From positions 25,343,670 to 25,407,669 of the forward strand of contig CM043872.1 in the NCBI GenBank assembly GCA_023846275.1: 64,000 nucleotides of DNA. Direction: 5' to 3'. The position numbers and the translations under genes were made by a program. This DNA comes from Vanilla planifolia. Lineage: Eukaryota > Streptophyta > Magnoliopsida > Asparagales > Orchidaceae. Below are positions 45,370 through 56,055 of this stretch, piece after piece. The notes beneath the pieces are model-generated. The model was not told where the DNA came from and searched no databases. It was given only the letters and a program-made list of their open reading frames with translations. The number at the start of each line of letters is the position of its first letter. The first letter of the stretch is position 1.

Positions 45370-48300
45370 TTTTTTAATGAATGAGAGAAATTAAATATAT
45401 TACATCATCAAAAAGTTATGCAACAAAATTACAATTCCTCCCCAAAATTGCACAAAAATCATTTGGGATTGGATATTCCCTTGTCTCATTAGAAATCAAA
45501 AATGACCACATCAAGTCACAAAATCATTTGACTAAAATGTTAAGTCATTGACCAGTTGGAGCCAATAGTTGATTAAAGTGAACTTGGAAAACAACTCTAA
45601 AACCAAACATGCTATCTAGGCTCACCAATTTATCAAAGTTCATAGTGATCATCATATAAGAAAGGGGACCCATCAATAAGAAGCATGGTGACCTTCGTCA
45701 ACATGGCAATTTGGTCCTAAGTCCACATATCAACATGCACTATAGAAGGGTCAAGGGGGAACAAAGTGCATGACAGTAGCCGCAACCATTGGGGAGTGAA
45801 GAAGGCTTTCTCATGAAATATGGCATTGCAAGCTATTCAAAAGTAATAAATTGAAACAATAAAGGAAGGGGCATTGTTGCCATGATCACCCCTAGCTGTA
45901 ACATTAAAGATAAGCTCCAAGAGATCCCACAAAGAGATAAGAACAAAGGAGCTCAAAGTTCATAAGGAATAAACATGGCAAAACAAAATAATAGAGCACT
46001 TGCAGTAGCAAGGGCACAATCTAAATCTTAGTTGGTGGGGCAACCGAATGGACCCGGCATAAATGGACTCTAACATTGAAGCCACATCCGAATCAACACT
46101 ATACGAAGATAAACCTTAAAAAAGATTATGAAACCTTGAGGTTACAACACCAAATGTCCCCCAAAATACTACTACTCAATATACAAATGTGATCAATGAG
46201 AGGGAAACCAAAGCAGTTGGTTAGACAATGTAGGTCCCACCATCCATCGTCCCAACAATATTTTGAAACCATGTAAGGGAGATCATGGTTAATGTTGCAA
46301 AATATAGGACACCAAAAAAGAGAGATCGTTAAAATCTAAAAATCTTTGACCACATTCACTCATTACTATTGACAAGCCAAACACACCCAACCTCCACCAC
46401 CCCAATTCCCAAAGAGAGGTGAGCCTCCAAATCCAAAAATCACTTGTGCAAACCTCAAATAGAGAGTTCCTTCACCATATATGGCCTTCAAATGCTAAAC
46501 CCAAAGGAAAGAGTCATTGTCAACAAAACATTTGCTAAACTTGACCACCATTGTCTATCTCCAAAGTTGAAGGATGCACAACAATACCCTTCACACATTT
46601 TGATTTACAAACATCTTCCCAAGGCACATAATGTTGTGCTTGCGAAGGAAGATCAACACTACATAGGAAAGTACAAATGAGTTTCATGATGATTTAGATG
46701 ACACCCATCACTAAGGAAAACAAAGTCATCACATAAACCATAATGAATGCAAACATGTTATTCCCCATAATCACCCTACCCAAAATAGACAAGACAAAAT
46801 GTCCCCAACCTAAAACTCCTATCCCAAACAATAGAGATTAGAAGCCTAAAGTCAATAGCCACAAGCTACTTAGTAGAGATGATAAGATAAAAGTCAATTA
46901 TTACAAGCTTCCTGCAAATAAGAGAATACCCAAACATCTATCGTCAATCTGCCTCCTATACTGCAACCTCGCCACAATTATCTTCTATCACTTACCAAGT
47001 GTGTGCCCACAAAAAACCAAGCTACAAATTCTCCCATTAACTAAATTATTTGCAATACTCCTTCAATGTAATAATGATAGCCTTAGTTACAACACAAGAA
47101 TCAAATGAGAATAACAATAGATCATTGGACAGATAACGTACGAGGCCAAAGGTTCCAAGTGAGAGACTTTGATTCAAAATACCTTTTTTCTGTTATTATT
47201 AAAGGAAGCACACTACTTTTTTCCCATCATTGAAAAAATCACATTAAAATACTAACATAAGAGCCAAGCCCCACCCAATTTTGACAAAAGCATTCTCCTA
47301 ATAAAAAGGTCTAGACCAACATAACCTAAAGAAAAAAGCCAGTTATTTACCATAAATTCATAATCGATAACATGAATGCCATGTTGAATCACCCAAATAT
47401 TTCCCTTCATTCATTATAAATAAGTTTACTTCTCCCAACTTAGTAACAACTCTTTCAACATTCAACACATTGATTCCTAACATTAAAATAAAGCTTATAT
47501 TACATTGCTTTAAAAAACTCTTTATTTCTAACTCCAGTATTTTAACAAAGAATTTTAAAATTTATAGGCTTAAAACAAGAAAGGTGGCTTTATAAACCAA
47601 AATACGCATCACTATGACCAACGAATTTCGATTCTCTTATATGCAACTTTTTTTTTGCAACAACAAAAACTCCAATGTCAATGCCACAACCTTTCCTAAT
47701 ACCTCTCTTTTAAAAATTTATCCAATCCTTGTCCCTATGAAAAAAAAATTTACCATAATAAAACAAATTGCACAAAGTCTATCACAATAATTGGTACCAA
47801 TATTCCCATTATATCCAAATTTCAATAGAAAAGACTAATTCAAATTAAATTTTGCAAAAATTTTGCCATATTTCATCGTGTTGCATCATTCGCTAAACTA
47901 CACATTGATGATTAAGTCAATAAGTTTTTAACAACCTAACGAATCTTCTTGTTGTAATATTCAATTGTTATCCCTAGAGTTTTCACTCGCTTCACAATAG
48001 GCTTCATCTTATACATAAAAATTTGGTTCAAGGTTGCTTGTGCATGTAATAGCTTAAAATGTTCCAAGGTTCTCTCACCATTGTCATGATATAGTCCTCT
48101 TGATGAGCAAACCTCAACAAATAAATTTCAAACGAATTACAATCTGAACCATGCCTATCTACAAGTCTAATAGTTTCTTATTCAAAAATTAGTAGTCAAT
48201 CCATAATCCAAATAATTTGATGATGATTTCTTCCAAAGCCTCCTAATTTCAGACATTTCTTCTCCAAACTTTTTACTTCTTGGGCAGTTTCCATCTTTAT
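45370..48300 (-). mobile_element. Decayed LINE relic F (ORF1 plus zf-RVT remnants), sense to NAP1
   Basis: At about 48131-48030 the minus strand reads FEIYLLRFAHQEDYIMTM then REPWNILSYYMHKQP, the DUF4283 core of LINE ORF1 (F-L-x-R-F-x-x-x-E-D, G-P-W-x-I). At about 45.85-45.79 kb it reads IYYF-IACNAIFHEKAFF and TPQWL, the zf-RVT C-terminal pattern. The RT between them was not legible. Relic E, which carries RT, lies on the far side of the zf-RVT piece, so E and F cannot be one colinear element. Boundaries are rough. Confidence 0.6.
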
Positions 48301-48439
48301 CAAGGTCTACAATCTCCTCAACTTTTTCTCGAAAGGAATAGGCTATAAGTGCAAAACTTCAATCACTATAGTCATTGAGGCCAATGCAAGGGTGACTGAT
48401 TGTACCCTACCTCAAACCTATAAAGGAGAAACACATACA

Positions 48440-48459
48440 CACATTTATGTGTGTGTATA

Positions 48460-48515
<56 letters not shown>

Positions 48516-48610
48516 TATATATATATATATATATAGACATATATATATATATATGTATGTATATGTATGTATATGTATATGTATCTACATGTGTGTGTAT
48601 AAGTGTGTAC
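48440..48610. repeat. Compound (TA)n / GACATATA / TGTATG microsatellite
   Basis: A long TA run (about 48463-48511) is followed by repeated TATATATAGACA blocks and then TATGTATGTATATG units. Open frames through it (poly-Tyr/Ile) are artefacts. It lies within NAP1 intron 5, just beyond LINE relic F. Confidence 0.93.
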
Positions 48611-48699
48611 ATTTACATTAATAATTTAATTTTGCACTACGTTAAGCTGATCCAACAACGGCTTAAGATCAGCTCGCACTAGCGTTCAAACGAATTTCA

Positions 48700-50262
48700 A
48701 CATATTTTAATTCAAGCTAAACTCAATTAATTTGATTCAACCTAAAAATTGATCCACAATTTAAGTAATCTTCCCACTTTGGACAAAATTCTCACCCCTA
48801 AATGCCATGAAAATCAAAGCAGGGATTGATAGATTAAAGGTGCTAAAATCAAATTGAGATGTGCTATTTCTTTTCAAAAAAGAAAAACAAATATAGATAT
48901 AATAAAATCCTAAACTAGAGGAAATAAGCAAAAAAACATACAAAAAGTTTCAATAAATTGTACAAAAGAAACATACAAACCAAGTAAAAGAGACAAACAC
49001 TCAACCTCCATGAACTCTCATATAGGCCTTCCCTTGATAGAAACTCTCTCTCCCTCTCTCTCTGCCAAAATCCAAATGCTATACCTCACGAGGATCTCCA
49101 TTGCCAAACCTTAGCTTCTTCTTTGGTGGAGTTATTCATTTGGTAATGAAAACTGCTGCTCTGTGTTGCATTATACAAAACCAATTTGGATCTACACAGC
49201 ACTTCTTGCAGGAGATTTAATGTTTTGCATGCAATGCATGATTCCTACACGTAATCTAAATCCAATATAGACAAACAGAAGATCTTTTACAACAGATATT
49301 TTGGTGGACTTTGATGATGTGCATCTAACCCTCACAAAAATCTCAAAATACCAACAGAAAAATCTGTTCCATTCTGAAAAAAATCCCAACCCCACCACAC
49401 AAGGATCTTATATCTATTTATATATAAATCTTTTTAACAAACATTTACATTTATTTGAGATATTTATATATCTATTTATTCTAACTATTTATTTATATAT
49501 CCTATATAATATCTTAATATTATATCTTATATATAAGATATAAAATATTCATTTAATTCTCTTATATTTATCTTGTTTTTTTTTAATCTTATTATTTTAA
49601 GATTTATTTTAATATTGTTGTAGTTGTAAGTCTTTCTAATCTCCAATTAGATTCCATTACATCATATTAATATTCCTTCTATTGCAATTGTATTTCAATA
49701 AGCATAATTACATATTGAGAATAAAGCCTAGTACAAGAAATAGTAATAGTTTTAAGATTAATAGTTCAAAATAATTTTAGTTTTCACTAAATGCATTTCA
49801 ACTGCATTTCAAGAATGACTAATACAAGATTTCAGCTCACTTATTGAACTTCTCAGCTGAAAAAGAAAAGTCATGATTTTTTATCTTATTTACAAAACAC
49901 TCCCTTTTATAGTTATAAGAGGCTTTTTACAAATTTCGAAAATATATAAACCTCACCAAGAAAAACCATCCTCCTCAAATCTAAACTAATACTGACTACC
50001 TAGATTCAAATTTATTCCCAAAAGTAGTCTCCAAAATCAAATTTTGAACATACAATAATATCAAAATCAACAGCATTCAAAAATTGCATCCAAATCTCTT
50101 TGCTCCATTCTTGTTAGACTATTTGATTGCAAAATCAATTTTTTAATAAAACTAACTAATATTGTTCAAATGTCCAGGATAGCAGTTGTATTTTGTTCAG
50201 AACTTTTCACCACAATAATAAAATTTGATGAATTTTTATGTATTGGAAAAATAAAAAGATTT
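48700..50262. repeat. Long direct repeat, copy 1 (LTR-like)
   Basis: Two parts of this segment recur in the same order and orientation at 51740-52610. These are about 48790-49140 (including TTCAATAAATTGTACAAAAG versus TTCAATAAACTCAAATAATG-TACAAAAG, and GATAGAAACTCTC) and about 49900-50262 (AGATTCAAATTTATTCCCAA versus AGATTCAAATTTGCCCCAAA; AAATTTTGAACATAC versus AAATTTTGAATATCC; GCAGTTGTATTTTG versus CCACTGTATTTTGG). Copy 1 has about 0.7 kb of extra sequence in the middle. The arrangement of two direct copies flanking an interior resembles decayed LTRs. Confidence 0.65.
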
Positions 50263-51740
50263 ACAAATTGTTAGTTCAATGCTACGATGAATTCCAATTG
50301 AGTGAAGGTGAAAAGGTCTTCTTGAGGTTCTTTTCAACCCTTTCATTCCAGAGGAAAATGAAATGTCCATAGAACCTTCATCACTTCCACCGATATCCAC
50401 CACTTCCTGATGTGTCACACCATTTGCTTTAGAATCACCTCCTACAAAGTTGGTGTCTCTAAGTGGACATCCACCACTTGTTGCTGTTTTCACCTTCTAA
50501 CACCACCCTCCATCATGACGAACTAAGCATCTCCTTCACCATGCAAAATAAAAAAGCATACTTGCACTCAAGCTTAACAGTTTGAGACCCTTGATCTCCA
50601 TTGATAATATTCCTCGCCTATACCATTAGCAATTGACCATGGTCAACGTATGCCCCCCAAACCACAATGTCTTCATTTGCAACAACATAGCAACCATTCT
50701 TTCTAATATCAAAAATCTTCTCTCTCTTGCTGCCTCATCTTAGAAAGTAGTAACCATCATTTTGTCTTAAAATGTCTTAGTAGCAATGACAATTAAACAA
50801 AGAATTTGATTAGAGCAAGCAGTACTTTCTTTGGTAACTTCACCTCTTTGCTGTTATTTTTAAAGCCTCCATCCCTAGGCTTCCATTTCACCTTAACAAG
50901 CTTTGATTTACCATTGCTACTAAGAGTCACATGATAGTTTTGATTCCTATCATCAACCAAAAGTCCTTTTCTTTTATTCCTTGCAATTGTCTCCCCTCCT
51001 TTTCAAGGTAGATTATACTCCTCTGCAACCGATTGTCAAGTTCCTTCTACATCACCATCTTCATCAAATACTAGAAAGGGTTGTTTTGTCAGAAAAGCAA
51101 CTTGCGGGTTCAATGGAATAAATGGCTCCTCCTCCTCCTATACTCTACCATTTTACCATTATCTCCCTCATCAACTCTAATGCTTACCAATTGTTCCATA
51201 AAGTTCATAAAGCAATCATAAAAATAAAAACAAATATACAAAGGTGTGAATGATGATTCACACCTTTTGTAAAAGCAAAGCAAATGAAAGCCTTCACACC
51301 AACCACCCAAAAAAGCCTCCAAAATCACCAACCCTAGAGAAATCAAAACACGACACATATTGAACCTAAATGACTCCTACAACCATACAACTTGCAACAA
51401 GTGAAACCTACGAGTGATCAATGAAAAAAAAAAGTACAATAAGGCCTTGAAAAGAAGGGAACGTATCTCAAGAGGATGTTGTAGGCCCTAAGAAGGCCCA
51501 AAGAAGCTAAAAGGGGCCCCGAGTGGCTGTTCTCAAAAGATATAAGTTGACCTCAAGACTAATTTCAATAAGCTCAAAGAAGAATGAAGATCTCAAGAGG
51601 AAAACAATAAAATAAAGATGATCTTGAGATGATAACTTGGCCTCACGAAACCACTCCCAATTCTATCATATAACCACAAATGATAGACAACTAACCCTAA
51701 CTTCTACAAAAGTAAGATCTATGCTCTAATACCAATTATA
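50263..51740 (-). other. Interior between the direct repeats, unrecognised coding-like remnants
   Basis: The minus strand holds open frames at 51110-51358 and 50236-50493. In pieces between them, text such as PFIPLNPQVAFLTKQPFLVF, RNKRKGLLVDDRNQNYHVTL and KSKLVKVKWKPRDGGFKNNS appears. These look like protein rather than random sequence, but no gag, protease, integrase or RT motif was found and I cannot name the source. It may be a captured gene fragment or an unfamiliar ORF1. Confidence 0.35.
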
Positions 51741-52610
51741 ATCCATCTTCCACCCCAAACTCACAACGTAACAACCAATCCGAAACCATCATAAGCGAGA
51801 TGTGATGGATTAAAATATTAACATCACAAATGTGAAGTGGTCTTTCTTCTCACAAAGAAGACAAGTTTAAAAAAAATACAATGCAAAGAAAATAAGCAAT
51901 AAAATATCAAGAAAACTTCAATAAACTCAAATAATGTACAAAAGGCAAACTCTTTATCTCAAGGGACCCTCGTGAAACTCTTCTTTTGGGGGGCAAATAC
52001 CCTTCCCCAAGCCCTAACAGCAATCACAAAATCTCCTCCAGATTCTTGATCTCAAAGATCAGTTGAATCTTATAATGCCCATTAAAAAAATCCAGTTCCA
52101 TAACTCACAAGATCTCTCTTATTGAAAAACCTATACATGTCAAATCTCAACCCTCTCTTCCTAGTTTCTCAAATGAACCAAGTTGATATTAGGTTTTTTT
52201 TTAATGATATTCCCAAAAAGATTCCGTTTCAATAATTGTAAATGACCTTTTTTAATTTTATGATGCAAATATCACCAAAAACAATAGGAATCTAGTTAAT
52301 TGTACTGTAATTTTCATTGATTAGATTCAAATTTGCCCCAAAAATCAACCTCTAAAATTAAATTTTGAATATCCAAACTAGTATAATTCAAAAAATTGTA
52401 TGCACAACCCTTAATACCACCTCTACTAGATCATTTAAATATGAAATCAAACTTTTGATCAAACCATCCAAGGGTGAAAAAGAACCATCCAATTGGCCAT
52501 CCAATTGTCATCAGGTCTTTAAGAAAACCACTGTATTTTGGCCATTATTTTTCACACTTGTTAACACAATTCAACAATTTTTAAAACATTGGAAAAAAGG
52601 AAAAGAGGGG
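51741..52610. repeat. Long direct repeat, copy 2 (LTR-like)
   Basis: This is the second, shorter copy of the repeat described at 48.7-50.26 kb. It ends with ACATTGGAAAAAAGGAAAAG, matching ATTGGAAAAATAAAAAG at the end of copy 1. Divergence between the copies is high, so the element would be very old. Confidence 0.65.
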
Positions 52611-54115
52611 TAACTCTCCAACGACGATGTGGCAATTTGAAAACACCAATGGCAATTCAGCAAATTAGGTGAAAGCTTAGTAACTACTTGGAAGCTCCAA
52701 AGAATTAAAATCACTACAAGAAAGAATAGAAGAAAGGCTACAAGGGACAAAAAAATATAAACGTTGAGACAATTTGAACCTAATCACCAAATTGTTACAT
52801 AGCAATCTGGCTTTAATGACTCATAAGAAATATCACTTTCAATTTGATAAAAAAATATGAAATAGTAACTCAATCAACAGAATATTCCATTGATTGCAAA
52901 CCAGGTAACCAAAACCAATTGGTGAATTTGTAAGTGTAATGATTTATTGGAAAATTTTTAAGATTACGTATTGTATAGCTAAATCCCCCTTTTCCCTGGT
53001 ATGTAGACAAAAATAATCAACATAAAAACAGCACATAACAATCATAAAAAACCCATAGTTCACTCCAAGTATGGGCGACATGATTGATAGAGAGTATATC
53101 AGCCAATCACCTTAACATGTGGGAGAAACAGTATTTTCTGCTCTACTACTTCAGACGACACTGTCTTTAGGATCTCAAAGGATTTGACTGCAAAACAGGA
53201 GCAACCATTCCTATAGGATGTAGCAGAGCATACTTTAATATTTACTTTTAAGAGAAGATTTCACAAGATGGTTGTGTAAGGATACAACCCAAATGCCCAA
53301 ATTCATGGGCTATTATACCGTGTGAAATATAAATTTCGAACTGGTAGACAAACAAACAATGGTAAAGCAAGTTTTTGTATTTGTTTAAAAACTTCAAAAG
53401 GCCTAAATAAGTTACTAAATAATTAAATAAACTACTTCACCTAAACTTTTTAACTCTTGCATCTACGTTCTTCTGGAAACTGACACATATTAAGTAATGG
53501 TCTTATTCTCAAGTAGCACCTTATGTAAGTACTTCAATTCCTATGTTAAGCAAACTCTTAGTTATTCAAATTTGAAATAACACTAAAGTTTAAATGAGGC
53601 AATGTATCATGCTTTCTTTAAGATAAATCCAACTTTCACAAATATCTTGATCCTCACTACACCAGTTAATACACAACAATCCCACTAAGCCAGAGTCAGA
53701 AGAGATGTGCAGATCCAAGAAGCTCTAGAATAAATCTCATGAATATCCTATTTAGACATTGTCCTTTCAATTGAAACAACTTAACCACAGAATTTTACAT
53801 CTGTAAAACAATGCATGCATCTAAAAAAGATATATCAAAAGCATCAGATATTAAGTAAACTTACAAAACATTAACATGAACCCACTCTTTAAACATTTTT
53901 CAATAATAACAATTAACCAAGCATATTGAAGGCATTACATAGTCATATTGGCAAGCAAATTCAATATTTTTGCATCAACTTCAAATATTATCCTTGAAAC
54001 TCAGTTACCTCATATCTCCAATAGCACACATCAATTTCAAAGCCATTGATTCAATTTTATGTTCCCTTAACAACATCAAAAAAATCATAACCATAGCTTC
54101 AACTCCAAACAGAGA

Positions 54116-54118
<3 letters not shown>

Positions 54119-54146
<28 letters not shown>

Positions 54147-54445
54147 GATACATATTTATACGTGTGTGTGTGTATATATGGACATGCATGCATACAAGTG
54201 TGTGCATGAGAATATATATATATAAACATATATATATACTTGTATATATATATAAAAATATATATATACATACATATATATATACATACATATATATATA
54301 CATACATATATATATACATATATATGTACATATATATGTATATATATATGTGAACATAAGCATACACAAATGTGTATATATCTATAATATATATGTATGT
54401 ACGTATAAATACACACACACATATATATGTGCATACACATACATA
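54119..54445. repeat. Compound microsatellite, (TG)14 then TA/CATA repeats
   Basis: Fourteen TG units (54119-54146) pass into TGTATATATGG, then long TATACATACATATATATA arrays to about 54445. Reading frames on both strands through this block are low-complexity artefacts. Confidence 0.96.
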
Positions 54446-55594
54446 TGATAGATTATTAATTAATTTACTCTAAATGGATAGATGTTCTATGCAAAATTTC
54501 TAATTTGTGTAATTCTTGAATAATGAAATATCAAGATGTCAAACAAAGTTGGCTTATCTAAACCCAAAAGATTCAAAGCAAATTGGCAATGTATCAAGGC
54601 AAGCACTTAGAAGTAGAACCACAACAGATTTTCTGCAAGGTTAGAAAAGTGATTCATGTTTTAGCTGATATTCTCAAAACATAATGTGCAGCTAATATTA
54701 AATTTATAGCAATAGCCAAAGTTATTTTACTAAGAGCAATGTACAAAATATCATTTACTAAACTAAACATTTAAAACTCCCATGTATGGTGTTAGTCTTG
54801 CAACAGAAACTATCCAGGGAAGCTCAATAGCTCAACTAACTATCATATTGTGAAACACCTAGAAGAAAGGGTCCAAGGAGTATTAGATTCAATATAATAA
54901 AGTCATTTGGCCACCATTTAAGCTACCATTTATGACCATTTAAAAGAAAATTCGGAGGTGTCTTCTGCAAAAAATTGGCCCTTCGATAAAGTTGCCCACT
55001 AGGTAAATTGCCCCATTGGAAAAAATTTCATACCTAAATGGGAAGGAAAAATATATCGTGATGGTCATGCAAACGATAGCTCTAGTATTAACAATCTCTT
55101 TGTGGTTAGAATGTGCAACATCCCCAAAAATTCACTATGACCATATCTGGAGATTTAAGCATAAGATAAGCACCTAGATGACTGCTAAACAGAAGACTGA
55201 CAAATATTTGTGGAGATTTAGGAAAAAACTTAGATGATTGTTAAATAGAAGCTTTTCAAACGTTTGTGAGAATTTAGAAAATGCTCTACTAGTGTTGTCA
55301 CATACATTTGTTTAAAAGAGAAAGAACTTGATATAGTGACTGAATTGCTTGACAATTCAAAAGCTGTAAGTCCAATCACAAAAATAACCTCCCTGGAATG
55401 AAGGGTATAGCTGTGCGCATCTAACCACCCAAACCTCGAGCTCAACGATGGACTAATTTACGTGAACGATCTACCATAATTTCAAGAAGAAAAGTATCGC
55501 CAAATAGAATGGAGACTTCTCAAGAATCAATCTAAGATGCATGGACTAAAAAAGAGCATTTACATTCTGCAATTTAAAATATACGTTCACCTAC

Positions 55595-55677
55595 CGATGG
55601 TAGAACTCACAGTCACGCCCACCCCTGGTTATTATGTAGTAGAGGTCATAAAGTTGCAGAATCATCTTTCTTGGTAT
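55595..55677 (-). CDS. NAP1: NAP1 coding exon 5 (residues 215-241 plus two bases)
   Basis: The acceptor is ATACAG. The exon encodes IPRKMILQLYDLYYIITRGG then RDCEFYH plus the first two bases (CG) of an Arg codon. The donor GTAGGT is forced because reading on gives CGG-TAG. Arabidopsis has the same I-P-R-K-M, R-D-C and F-Y-H-R landmarks. The Arg codon is completed by the first base of exon 6, 18 kb further along the minus strand. Confidence 0.94.
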
Positions 55678-55812
55678 CTGTATGAAAAGAAAAGATCCTA
55701 AGAAAACAGATGCTGAGATAAAACAAACGGTAATCCAATACCATGCTTCACTTCAAATAAAAACAGATACCGACAGAATGAAAATTAGTTCTTAATAGAA
55801 TATAGGACTTGC

Positions 55813-55893
55813 CTTATCAGAAAATAGATTCACTCTCACAAATGAACAGAATAGATCCATAAAAGCATGTAGGATGAGAGAATTTTGATGGGG
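55813..55893 (-). CDS. NAP1: NAP1 coding exon 4 (residues 188-214), GC donor
   Basis: After a TATGCAG acceptor the exon encodes PHQNSLILHAFMDLFCSFVR then VNLFSDK, 27 codons in phase 0. Protein continuity with exon 5 (DK then IPRKM) places its end at AAG followed by GCAAGT. That is the textbook donor of GC-AG introns, with all other donor positions at consensus. The only nearby GT would cut inside GGCAA and break the frame with exon 5. Confidence 0.93.
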
Positions 55894-55974
55894 CTGCATA
55901 AAAAAAAGACAAATTTGTAGATAAAATAATGCACAGTTTAAACGGCGTCAGACACCAACAGGACTGAAGCTTAC

Positions 55975-56055
55975 CAACAAGGTTATCACCGTGCTGCTTA
56001 AATCCAGTATAACACGCAGTGCTTGCTCTCGGAATGCCATTAAATCAAGAAGAAG
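55975..56055 (-). CDS. NAP1: NAP1 coding exon 3 (residues 161-187)
   Basis: The acceptor is TTAAGTAG and the exon reads LLLDLMAFREQALRVILDLS then STVITLL, 27 codons in phase 0, ending at a GTAAGC donor. It continues exon 2 directly (EPWIV then LLLDLM), as in Arabidopsis. A 2.58-kb intron separates it from exon 2 and an 81-base intron from exon 4. The block is among the most conserved of the family. Confidence 0.95.

Larger units (their letters stand above)
37578..55594 (-). other. NAP1 intron 5, 18,017 bases
   Basis: It is bounded by the GTAGGT donor of exon 5 and the TTGACAG acceptor of exon 6, and it splits an Arg codon after its second base. It contains LINE relics D, E and F on the minus strand, a repeat pair with C-rich islands (39.6-43.5 kb), an LTR-like repeat pair (48.7-52.6 kb) and two compound microsatellites. 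The segments 52.6-54.1 and 54.45-55.59 kb are AT-rich with no assigned content, apart from one short exon-like segment near 53.1 kb. Confidence 0.88.

Noticed and set aside
48392..48682. 96-codon plus-strand frame with poly Tyr-Ile
   Set aside because: It is mostly a translation of the TA microsatellite.
54005..54448. Open frames of 94-137 codons on both strands across the microsatellite
   Set aside because: They are translations of TG, TA and CATA repeats (poly Cys-Val, Tyr-Ile) on both strands at once, the mark of simple repeats.
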